Shown: positions 1 to 5,168 of the stretch, one piece after another | How positions within the stretch are numbered: position 1 is the stretch's first letter | Layout of the letters: every line of letters starts with the position of its first letter | NCBI GenBank assembly: GCA_902782655.1 | Contig: CACZNY010000398.1 | Coordinates: 1-5,168, forward strand | Direction of reading: 5' to 3' | Length of the DNA stretch: 5,168 nt | Origin: an uncultured Lachnospiraceae bacterium | Lineage (GTDB): Bacteria; Bacillota; Clostridia; Lachnospirales; Lachnospiraceae | Translations under genes and position numbers: made by a program | Notes under the pieces: generated by a model | Database searches by the model: none | What the model was told of the DNA's origin: nothing | The model's input: only the letters and a program-made list of their open reading frames with translations

Positions 1-231
1 ATGAGTGTAAATCCGGCAAGGCTTTATGGTATACCCGCTGGAGATCTGAGTATCGGGAAGCCCGCAGATCTTGTGATCTTTGATCCGAAAGCGGTATGGA
101 CAGTATCTGAGGAGGATCTGCACTCGAAATCAAAAAACACTCCGTTTACAGGCATGACGCTGCACGGCAGGGTAAGGTATACCATATCAAACGGCAGGAT
201 AATATATACAGGCAGCAGTACATCGGTATAG
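1..231 (+). CDS. pyrC: Dihydroorotase, C-terminal part (gene starts before the window)
   Basis: Dihydroorotase closes carbamoyl-aspartate to dihydroorotate in the cytoplasm, the third step of pyrimidine synthesis. Only the last 76 codons are here. They match the C-terminal end of the type I (PyrC/AllB-like amidohydrolase) family: an NPARLYGI motif near residue 5, then a GDLSIGKPADLVIFDP segment, which is the small composite beta domain found in many amidohydrolases, then KSKNTPFTG and a final strand segment with GRVRYTISNGRIIY. The catalytic metal ligands lie upstream, outside the window. The ATG at position 1 is almost certainly an internal methionine, because family members have a residue such as M or L just before the NPAR motif. 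The stop is TAG at 229-231. Another cyclic amidohydrolase such as a hydantoinase or allantoinase is possible from this fragment alone, but pyrK and pyrD downstream make dihydroorotase the best call. Confidence 0.9.
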   Translation: MSVNPARLYGIPAGDLSIGKPADLVIFDPKAVWTVSEEDLHSKSKNTPFTGMTLHGRVRYTISNGRIIYTGSSTSV

Positions 232-261
232 CCGGAAAACGTTAACGACCGTCCTTTGGCC

Positions 262-300
262 GCTTATCCGCAGGGATAGCTCCGCGCCGCAGGATAGGCT
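262..300 (+). promoter_or_regulatory. Two mutually exclusive short hairpins sharing one 5' arm
   Basis: The arm GCTTATCC (262-269) can pair with GGATAGC (274-280), giving seven pairs with one bulged T and a 4-base loop. It can instead pair with GGATAGGC (292-299), giving eight pairs including one G-U and a 22-base loop. The second partner exists because the sequence around it is an imperfect repeat of the first. One arm with two alternative partners is the layout of an RNA switch, but no U-rich tract follows either stem and no known riboswitch core is recognisable. It may be chance. Confidence 0.2.
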
Positions 301-317
301 TATTACAAACCTGGTCA

Positions 318-355
318 GATATAAACCGGCAGTTTACAGATGAGGAGGTTATATC
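318..355 (+). promoter_or_regulatory. Possible hairpin covering the alcohol dehydrogenase ribosome binding site
   Basis: GATATAAACC (318-327) is complementary to GGTTATATC (347-355) over nine pairs with a single bulged A at 325, enclosing a 19-base loop. The 3' arm includes the last two G residues of the AGGAGG Shine-Dalgarno sequence (343-348) and reaches to two bases before the ATG at 357. If folded, it would limit ribosome access. The 5' arm can also take part in competing pairings: TAAAC (322-326) with GTTTA (332-336), and CCTGGT (310-315) with ACCGG (325-329). The pairing is seen in the sequence; a regulatory role is inference. Confidence 0.35.
343..348 (+). promoter_or_regulatory. Shine-Dalgarno sequence for the alcohol dehydrogenase
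   Basis: AGGAGG lies eight bases before the ATG at 357. It is a full-strength site and the strongest in the window, and it fixes the start of the gene. The genes that follow have weaker sites and rely on overlapping stops and starts. Confidence 0.85.
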
Positions 356-356
356 C

Positions 357-1535
357 ATGCAGAACTTCACTTTTCATGCACCAACAAGGATAATATTCGG
401 AAAAGACACGGTATCTCAGTCCGGCGGAGAGGTAAAAAGATGCGGGGCGGGGAAAGTGCTGATAGTATACGGCTCTGAACGTATCAGGGAATCAGGACTT
501 CTGTCACGGGTCGAAAGGTCACTGGACGAATCAGGGATAGCCCATGAGTCTTTCGGGGGAGTAAAAGCGAATCCAACGCTGTCCCATGCAGAGGAGGGAG
601 TGAAAAAAGCTGAGGATTTCAAGGCGGATATGATCCTGGCGGTGGGAGGAGGCTCGGTAATAGATACTGCAAAGGGTATCGCGCACGGGGCAGCCAATCC
701 GGACAGCAGGCTTTGGGATATATGGACCAAAAAGGCTCCTGTCGAAAAATCCCTGAAGGTTGCAGCCATTCTTACGATACCTGCAGCAGGCTCGGAGATG
801 AGTGATTCAGCCGTGCTTACTAATGAGGCAGAGGGTAAAAAGCTGGGGCTCAATTCGGAATATAACCGCTGCGTTTTCGCAATAATGGATCCTTCCATGG
901 CCGACAGTCTGCCTGACTGGCAGCTTAAAAACGGTATAGTGGATATCATGATGCATACTCTGGAGAGATATTTCATACCGGATATAAAATGCGACCTGAC
1001 TGACTCTATTGCGGAGGGAGTGATACGTGCCGTAAGGGATAACGGGCGGATCGTGCTAAAGGATCGTACAGATTATGATGCGATGGCAGAAATATGGTGG
1101 GCGTCCTCCGTTTCTCACAATAATATCACGGAACTGGGACGTGGTAAGGATTTTTCCGTGCATAAGATAGGCATGGCTCTTTCCGCAAAATATGATTATA
1201 CGCACGGAGCCACGCTTTCAGCTGTATGGGCGTCATGGGCAAGATATCTTTATGAGGATGCCGTGAGCCGGTTTGCAAGATATGCAAGGAATGTATGGGG
1301 GATAGAGACCTCGAATGACCTTCAGGCTGCCGCACTGGGGATAAATGCAACTGAAAGCTACTTCAAAGAGATAGGGATGCCTGTATCTTTGTCCGAACTG
1401 GGATTGAAGGATCCTTCTGACGAAGATCTTAAGGCTCTCGCCATGCATGCTACCATGGATGATACAGTCAGACTTTCAAGGATCAGACCGCTTAATGCGT
1501 CAGATATCGTGAAGATATACAGGATGGCACAGTGA
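357..1535 (+). CDS. Iron-containing alcohol dehydrogenase, butanol dehydrogenase / YqhD type
   Basis: This 392-residue cytoplasmic enzyme should reduce an aldehyde to an alcohol (or the reverse) with a nicotinamide cofactor. Its length fits the clostridial BdhA/BdhB and E. coli YqhD group of about 387-390 residues. The N-terminal Rossmann-like domain shows FHAPTRIIFG (residues 5-15), a nucleotide loop YGSERIRESG (38-47), and the family GGGSVIDTAKG motif (97-107). The helical C-terminal domain carries the expected metal ligands Asp196, His200, His269 and His283. Segments such as LTIPAAGSEM (139-148) and SSVSHNN (250-256) are typical of the butanol dehydrogenase branch. The loop at 39-42 reads GSER where YqhD and clostridial enzymes have GGGS. 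There is no Asp at position 39, the residue linked to NAD preference in FucO, so NADP(H) use is plausible but inferred. The physiological substrate cannot be read from sequence. The gene has its own strong ribosome site, and its stop overlaps the GTG start of pyrK, so it belongs to the pyr transcript. It is not a usual pyr operon member. Confidence 0.93.
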   Translation: MQNFTFHAPTRIIFGKDTVSQSGGEVKRCGAGKVLIVYGSERIRESGLLSRVERSLDESGIAHESFGGVKANPTLSHAEEGVKKAEDFKADMILAVGGGSVIDTAKGIAHGAANPDSRLWDIWTKKAPVEKSLKVAAILTIPAAGSEMSDSAVLTNEAEGKKLGLNSEYNRCVFAIMDPSMADSLPDWQLKNGIVDIMMHTLERYFIPDIKCDLTDSIAEGVIRAVRDNGRIVLKDRTDYDAMAEIWWASSVSHNNITELGRGKDFSVHKIGMALSAKYDYTHGATLSAVWASWARYLYEDAVSRFARYARNVWGIETSNDLQAAALGINATESYFKEIGMPVSLSELGLKDPSDEDLKALAMHATMDDTVRLSRIRPLNASDIVKIYRMAQ

Positions 1536-2332
1536 ACCATAATATAAAGCAAAAAGCAGAGATTTTACGAAAGGAGCAGATTGCTCCTGAAATATACAGT
1601 ATGACCTTCGGAGTGGAGCTGGCGGTGCCTGCGGAGCCCGGACAGTTCGTTATGGTATATCCGCCTGATGGGGCCAGGCTTTTGGGGCGGCCTCTCTGTG
1701 TAGCGGATGCATCGGATCAGACCCTTCGGATAGTATTCAGAGCTGCGGGAGGGGGAACGAGCCGGATAGCATCCTGTGATCCGGGGGATATGCTGTATCT
1801 TGGAGGAGCCTTCGGAAAGGGCTACCCTTATGATTCCAAAACGACAGGGGGGCGGGAAACCGTTCTCCTTTGCGGAGGTCTTGGGGCGCCATCCCTGTTA
1901 TTCCTGGCAAAAAGGCTGTCAGAGGCGGGATATGGCGCACATTGCACAGCTTTTCTCGGATACAGGGACAGCAGCCTCATGCATTTTCTTGCGGATGATT
2001 TCATCTCGTGCGGTATAAAGGTCGTAATATCAACAGACGACGGATCTGAGGGTGTCCGGGGAAATGTACTGGATGCAGTTAAAGAGACCGGTGTTGCTCC
2101 GGGACTGATATATGCCTGTGGTCCTCTTCCCATGCTTTCTGCGGTGAAAAAGTATTCCTGTGAAAAGAAGATACCTGCGTATATAAGCCTGGAGGAGCAT
2201 ATGGCCTGCGGTATTGGTGTCTGCCTGGGATGTGTGGTCAGAACAGAGGAAAGGGACCCGCACAGCAATGTCCATAATGCCAGGATCTGTACGGAAGGGC
2301 CGGTCTTCGAAGCATCAGAGGTAAGGATATGA
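1532..2332 (+). CDS. pyrK: Dihydroorotate dehydrogenase B, electron transfer subunit
   Basis: PyrK carries electrons from the FMN of PyrD through a 2Fe-2S cluster and FAD to NAD+; two PyrK and two PyrD subunits form the class 1B enzyme. The 266 residues fit the family. In order they show a ferredoxin-reductase FAD domain with the RPLC motif (53-56; RPxS in most members) and GGGTSRIA (73-80), a NAD domain with CGGLGAPSL (114-122) and ACGPLPML (195-202), and a C-terminal cluster site with Cys226, Cys231, Cys234 and Cys253. The first three have the usual C-x4-C-x2-C spacing. The last linker is 18 residues; in the Lactococcus enzyme, from memory, it is 14. The first Gly of the usual GGGxG nucleotide motif is Cys114 here. 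The start is GTG at 1532, overlapping the previous stop as GTGA, with AGGATGG (1521-1527) as a moderate ribosome site. The next ATG in frame is codon 24, inside the first domain, which supports the GTG. Its 3' end overlaps pyrD by four bases, consistent with balanced synthesis of the two subunits. Confidence 0.95.
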   Translation: MNHNIKQKAEILRKEQIAPEIYSMTFGVELAVPAEPGQFVMVYPPDGARLLGRPLCVADASDQTLRIVFRAAGGGTSRIASCDPGDMLYLGGAFGKGYPYDSKTTGGRETVLLCGGLGAPSLLFLAKRLSEAGYGAHCTAFLGYRDSSLMHFLADDFISCGIKVVISTDDGSEGVRGNVLDAVKETGVAPGLIYACGPLPMLSAVKKYSCEKKIPAYISLEEHMACGIGVCLGCVVRTEERDPHSNVHNARICTEGPVFEASEVRI

Positions 2333-3237
2333 TTGATCTTACAGTAGAATTTGCCGGATATACACTGAAGAATCCCATAACGACAGCATCAGGCACTTTC
2401 GGCTCCGGAATGGAATACTCCGGATTTGTCGATCTTGGGAGACTTGGAGCTGTCACTACAAAGGGTGTATCTGATAAACCCTGGGAGGGTAATCCTACGC
2501 CGAGGGTTACAGAGACTCCGTCCGGTATGATGAATGCTATAGGCCTGCAAAACCCGGGAGTGGATGTCTTTATTGAGCGTGATCTTGGATTCCTGGAGGC
2601 TTTTGATGTACCTGTTATCGTAAATGTATGCGGCCATAGTGAAGAGGAATATGAAGCGGTGCTCGAGAGGCTTTCTGAAGACAGAAGGGTCTCGATGTTT
2701 GAAATAAATGTATCATGTCCTAATGTGAAACAGGGCGCCATACAGTTTGGCACCGATCCGGATATGCTTACGGATATCACAAAAAAATGCAAGGCAAAGG
2801 CGGGAAAAAAGCCGGTCATTATGAAGCTTACACCGAATGTCACCAGCATAGCTGATATGGCGAGGGCGGCTGAAGAGGGCGGAGCGGACGGTATATCGCT
2901 GATAAATACATTGACCGCTATGAAGATCGATATTTACAGGAGGAGCTTTGTCCTTGCCAATAAGACCGGAGGCCTTTCGGGACCGGCGATTCATCCCGTC
3001 GCAGTAAGAATGGTGTATGAAGCGAGTCATGCCGTGAAAATTCCGGTCATCGGTATGGGAGGGGTGGCTTCATACGAAGATGCGGTGGAGCTTATGATGG
3101 CGGGAGCCTCTGTGGTTGGGGTTGGAATGATGAACTTTGCCGAGCCTGATATCACGATCAGGATAATCGATGGGATAGAGAGATATATGAAAGATACCGG
3201 CTTAGAGCGGATCAGAGATATAACAGGGATCTTATAA
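2329..3237 (+). CDS. pyrD: Dihydroorotate dehydrogenase, catalytic subunit (class 1B)
   Basis: This 302-residue cytoplasmic TIM-barrel flavoprotein oxidises dihydroorotate to orotate, the fourth step of pyrimidine synthesis. Visible family motifs are NPITTASGTFG (15-25), TTKGV with FMN/substrate Lys45 (43-47), the substrate loop NAIGLQNPG (69-77), INVSCPNVK (126-134), MKLTPN (165-170), KTGGLSGPAIHPVAVRMV (212-229) and IPVIGMGG (238-245), the last two contributing to FMN phosphate binding. The catalytic base in class 1 enzymes is a cysteine; here it is Cys130, whereas membrane-bound class 2 enzymes use serine. Partnership with the adjacent pyrK makes this the NAD+-linked 1B form. The ATG at 2329 overlaps the pyrK stop as ATGA, with AGAGG at 2317-2321 and AAGGA at 2323-2327 upstream. 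All key residues are intact and the length is normal. Confidence 0.97.
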   Translation: MIDLTVEFAGYTLKNPITTASGTFGSGMEYSGFVDLGRLGAVTTKGVSDKPWEGNPTPRVTETPSGMMNAIGLQNPGVDVFIERDLGFLEAFDVPVIVNVCGHSEEEYEAVLERLSEDRRVSMFEINVSCPNVKQGAIQFGTDPDMLTDITKKCKAKAGKKPVIMKLTPNVTSIADMARAAEEGGADGISLINTLTAMKIDIYRRSFVLANKTGGLSGPAIHPVAVRMVYEASHAVKIPVIGMGGVASYEDAVELMMAGASVVGVGMMNFAEPDITIRIIDGIERYMKDTGLERIRDITGIL

Positions 3238-3746
3238 TGCAGAGAAAGGCTATACAAAGATTGACCATATCTGCCATGCTTTTGGCTGTATCCGTGATAC
3301 TTGGCTTCTTTAAGATACCGATTTCACAGGTTTCAGAGATAAGACTTCAGTTTGTGCCGGTGGCGGCGGAGGGCATACTGTTCGGATCGCTGTACGGCGG
3401 CATTCTGGGTGGACTGTCAGATATCCTTTGCTATATAGTAAGGCCCACAGGTGCGTTCTTTCCAGGCTTTACCATTTCTTCAATTGTCCAGGGGGTGATC
3501 TACGGAGCTGTTCTTCATAAGGACTGCAGTAAGCGGCGCATCCTTCTTGCGGTAATACTTGATACCGTGGCAGTATCATTGATACTTAATCCCATTTGGC
3601 TTATGATCCTTTATGGCAACAGCTTCATTGTCATTTTTTTACAGCGTATAGTTAAGGTTCTGATCATGCTGCCTGTAAATGTGCTTCTGATGATGGCTGT
3701 GTCCAGGATTCTTTCCGGTTCCGCAATACGGACTCATCTGTCATGA
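3237..3746 (+). CDS. folT: ECF transporter S component, folate family
   Basis: This is a 169-residue, very hydrophobic integral membrane protein. S components bind one vitamin and dock on a shared energising module (EcfA, EcfA', EcfT) encoded elsewhere. About six membrane segments can be drawn: roughly residues 8-24, 38-52, 54-68, 75-93, 102-126 and 130-158. The first contains Ala13-x3-Ala17, the AxxxA pattern that S components use to contact EcfT. The stretch from residue 40 to 90 (FVPVAAEGILFG, GGILGGLSD, PTGAFFPGFTISS, QGVIYG) resembles the folate S-component family, as far as I can judge without a search. The neighbouring folC independently supports folate as the substrate. The start ATG shares one base with the pyrD stop (TAATG), and AGGGA (3225-3229) lies seven bases upstream. 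There is no room for a private leader, so no tetrahydrofolate riboswitch directly precedes it. An S component for another vitamin is the main alternative. Confidence 0.85.
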   Translation: MQRKAIQRLTISAMLLAVSVILGFFKIPISQVSEIRLQFVPVAAEGILFGSLYGGILGGLSDILCYIVRPTGAFFPGFTISSIVQGVIYGAVLHKDCSKRRILLAVILDTVAVSLILNPIWLMILYGNSFIVIFLQRIVKVLIMLPVNVLLMMAVSRILSGSAIRTHLS

Positions 3747-5077
3747 CCTATAAGGAGGCAATGGAATATATCCGGGAAACGGCAGCCTTCGGATCGAAGC
3801 TGGGACTGGACAATATCCGTACGCTTATGAATCTTTTGGGAGATCCCCAGGAAGAGCTCACGATAATACATATAGCCGGTACAAACGGAAAGGGCAGTGT
3901 TTCAGCTTATATTCTTTCCATAATGGAGCAGGCGGGATACAGGATGGGATTTTATACTTCTCCTGAGCTTAGCAGGTTCTCCGAGAGGATAAGGATCAAC
4001 GAAGAAGAGATATCGGATGAGGCAGTAGCGTATTATGCAACAATGGTACGCAATCAGGCGGAGTATATGAGGGAGCATTGTCTGGGAAGCCCGTCGGAGT
4101 TTGAGCTGGTGCTTGCAATGGCATTCTGTTTTTTCAAGGATAAGGGAGTTGACGGGGTGATCCTTGAAGTGGGATTGGGAGGAAGACTTGATGCCACAAA
4201 CGTAATAAGCAGATCGGCGCTTACCGTGATCACAAAGATAGGTTTTGATCATATGCAGTATCTCGGTGATACTCTGGAGCTTATAGCCTCAGAGAAAGCA
4301 GCTATAATAAAACCTTGCGGAAGAGTCATAGTATATCCCGGAAAACAGGAAGTTATGGAGGTATATGAAAAGAGATGCGCGGAACAGAAGGCCGAGCTAT
4401 ATATAGCAGGATTGCCCTCGAAAAGAAAGGTACTGCGCGGCAGCCCGCCATCCCGCATCACCGGTCAGGAATTCGTCTTATCAGGCCGTAGGTACATCAC
4501 GGCCATGGCGGGAACGTATGAGGCATATAATGCAGCGTTAGCCATACAGGCGATCCACCTTCTGAGGAAGATCAGGTGCGGCGGAAAAGAGGTGTTCGGT
4601 ATATCGGACGAGTGTATATATGAAGGTGTCCGGCTGGCAAAATGGCCGGGAAGATTTGAGATACTCTCTTTTGAACCGATGATCATCGTGGACGGTGCAC
4701 ATAATGAAGATGGGGCTGAGGCTTTGGCGGAAACTGTAAGGGAATGCTTTGGCAGCAGGAAGTTTATTCTTTGTACGGGCATATTGAGAGATAAGCAGTA
4801 TGAGAAGATGCTGTCATATCTGCTGCCGCTGTCTGAGAGAGTGATCGTGTGTGAGGTGCCTAATCCGCGAAGCCTTGGAGCAGATGAGCTCGCTCAGGTG
4901 ATACACGGGATGCAGGCCTCGAATGAGATAATAGTATCTGATTCTCCGGAAAATGCATATGAAACAATAAAAAAACTGCAGCATGGAAGTGATGCGGCAG
5001 TTCTGATCTGCGGAAGCCTCTATCTCGTGGGGCCTATGAGAGAGATAATACTGAAGTCTACTCAGTACTCATCTTGA
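3743..5077 (+). CDS. folC: Folylpolyglutamate synthase / dihydrofolate synthase
   Basis: FolC is a cytoplasmic ATP-dependent Mur-ligase-fold enzyme that adds glutamate to folates and, in bifunctional forms, to dihydropteroate. Its 444 residues suit the family. Motifs in order: N-terminal MTYKEAMEYI, FGSKLGLDNI (16-25), the P-loop AGTNGKGS (45-52), YTSPELSRFSERI (71-83), LEVGLGGRLDATNV (141-154), and SEKAAIIKP (183-191) containing Lys185, which aligns with the carbamylated lysine of this family. The C-terminal domain shows WPGRFEIL (301-308), DGAHN (317-321) and GSLYLVG (424-430). Small departures are Ala187 where EKAGIIKP is common, and Glu75 in a position that varies. Whether it also has dihydrofolate synthase activity cannot be told from sequence. 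The ATG at 3743 overlaps the folT stop as ATGA and has no good ribosome site, so it probably depends on coupling. An AAGGAGG at 3752-3758 sits only two bases before an in-frame ATG at 3761, too close to work well, and the longer N-terminus matches the family. Confidence 0.95.
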   Translation: MTYKEAMEYIRETAAFGSKLGLDNIRTLMNLLGDPQEELTIIHIAGTNGKGSVSAYILSIMEQAGYRMGFYTSPELSRFSERIRINEEEISDEAVAYYATMVRNQAEYMREHCLGSPSEFELVLAMAFCFFKDKGVDGVILEVGLGGRLDATNVISRSALTVITKIGFDHMQYLGDTLELIASEKAAIIKPCGRVIVYPGKQEVMEVYEKRCAEQKAELYIAGLPSKRKVLRGSPPSRITGQEFVLSGRRYITAMAGTYEAYNAALAIQAIHLLRKIRCGGKEVFGISDECIYEGVRLAKWPGRFEILSFEPMIIVDGAHNEDGAEALAETVRECFGSRKFILCTGILRDKQYEKMLSYLLPLSERVIVCEVPNPRSLGADELAQVIHGMQASNEIIVSDSPENAYETIKKLQHGSDAAVLICGSLYLVGPMREIILKSTQYSS

Positions 5078-5168
5078 CAAACAGCATCTCAGCCTCTGAA
5101 TCTCCTATTTTGACAGGGATATGAAAGACAGATAATGGTTTCAGCACAGATACAGCCTCATTTTCCTC
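5058..5168 (-). CDS. Probable C-terminal end of an unidentified convergent gene
   Basis: Read on the minus strand from the window edge, one frame stays open for 36 codons and ends with TAG at 5060-5058. The peptide runs EENEAVSVLKPLSVFHIPVK and continues to a C-terminus of MLFVKMSTE. It has alternating hydrophobic and charged residues and reads like a soluble beta-rich protein tail. The other two minus frames and the plus-strand frame examined close quickly here. The stop lies 20 bases inside the 3' end of folC, so the two genes would converge tail to tail and overlap. I do not recognise the family, and 36 open codons can occur by chance, so this is a moderate call. The start and most of the gene lie beyond the window. 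Confidence 0.5.
   Translation of the reverse strand, partial: EENEAVSVLKPLSVFHIPVKIGDSEAEMLFVKMSTE

Larger units (their letters stand above)
232..356 (+). other. 125-base gap between pyrC and the alcohol dehydrogenase gene, with possible RNA structure
   Basis: No gene is visible here, and there is no stem followed by a T run, so I see no intrinsic terminator after pyrC. Transcription may run through. The gap contains an imperfect 14-base direct repeat (268-281 and 287-300), an 8-base palindrome CGTTAACG (240-247), and several short inverted repeats listed separately. A TATAAA at 320-325 could act as a -10 box, but nothing resembling a -35 box sits 16-18 bases upstream, so I do not call a promoter. 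I looked for a PyrR-type binding loop and did not recognise one. Confidence 0.5.

Noticed and set aside
240..247. CGTTAACG palindrome just after the pyrC stop, as an operator or terminator
   Set aside because: It is too short, has no loop or T run, and stands alone.
320..325. TATAAA as a promoter -10 box for the alcohol dehydrogenase
   Set aside because: No reasonable -35 box lies at the right distance (GGCTTA-like sequence only), and the bases are better explained as part of an inverted repeat.
416..976. Minus-strand open frame of 186 codons opposite the alcohol dehydrogenase
   Set aside because: It lies wholly inside a gene with clear family motifs, is serine- and proline-rich as antisense translations often are, and resembles no known protein.
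1828..2268. Minus-strand open frame of 146 codons opposite pyrK
   Set aside because: It is the antisense of the conserved NAD and cluster-binding region of pyrK, with no recognisable domain.
2238..2849. Minus-strand open frame of 203 codons opposite pyrK and pyrD
   Set aside because: It spans the junction of two well-supported genes on the other strand and shows no family motifs.
3761..3763. Alternative folC start at ATG codon 7, next to AAGGAGG
   Set aside because: The ribosome site would be only two bases from the ATG, and the six residues before it match the usual FolC N-terminus.
4396..4407. Twelve-base palindrome GCTATATATAGC
   Set aside because: It is inside folC coding sequence, AT-rich, and has no second copy or nearby regulatory context.

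Overview
The window looks like chromosomal DNA from an anaerobic Firmicute, most likely a clostridial Lachnospiraceae-type bacterium. The evidence is a class 1B (PyrK-dependent) dihydroorotate dehydrogenase, a clostridial butanol-dehydrogenase-like iron alcohol dehydrogenase, an ECF-type folate S component, strong AGGAGG-type ribosome binding sites, frequent ATA and AGG codons, and moderate GC by eye (not computed). The taxonomic guess is inference from gene content.

Layout: positions 1-231 are the 3' end of pyrC (dihydroorotase). A 125-base gap follows (232-356). It has no convincing terminator, but it holds several possible hairpins, one of which could cover the ribosome binding site of the next gene. 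Five plus-strand genes then run with no gap, each start overlapping the preceding stop: an iron-containing alcohol dehydrogenase (357-1535), pyrK (1532-2332), pyrD (2329-3237), folT (3237-3746) and folC (3743-5077). The last 91 bases hold no plus-strand gene. They are open on the minus strand as the apparent C-terminal end of a convergent gene whose stop lies inside the 3' end of folC.

How they work together: PyrC makes dihydroorotate. PyrD (FMN, active-site Cys130) oxidises it to orotate and passes electrons through PyrK (FAD and a 2Fe-2S centre) to NAD+. FolT is the membrane folate-binding subunit of an ECF transporter, and FolC adds glutamates to folates so that they are retained and usable as cofactors. 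The two halves meet in thymidylate synthesis, which uses both a pyrimidine nucleotide and methylene-tetrahydrofolate. The alcohol dehydrogenase is the odd member: it is translationally coupled to pyrK but has no known role in pyrimidine synthesis.

I found no mobile element, CRISPR array, RNA gene or defence system. The points most worth a second look are the dehydrogenase inside the pyr cluster, the joining of pyr and fol genes in one overlap chain, and the possible RNA switch before the dehydrogenase. I do not see good evidence for a wholly new system.
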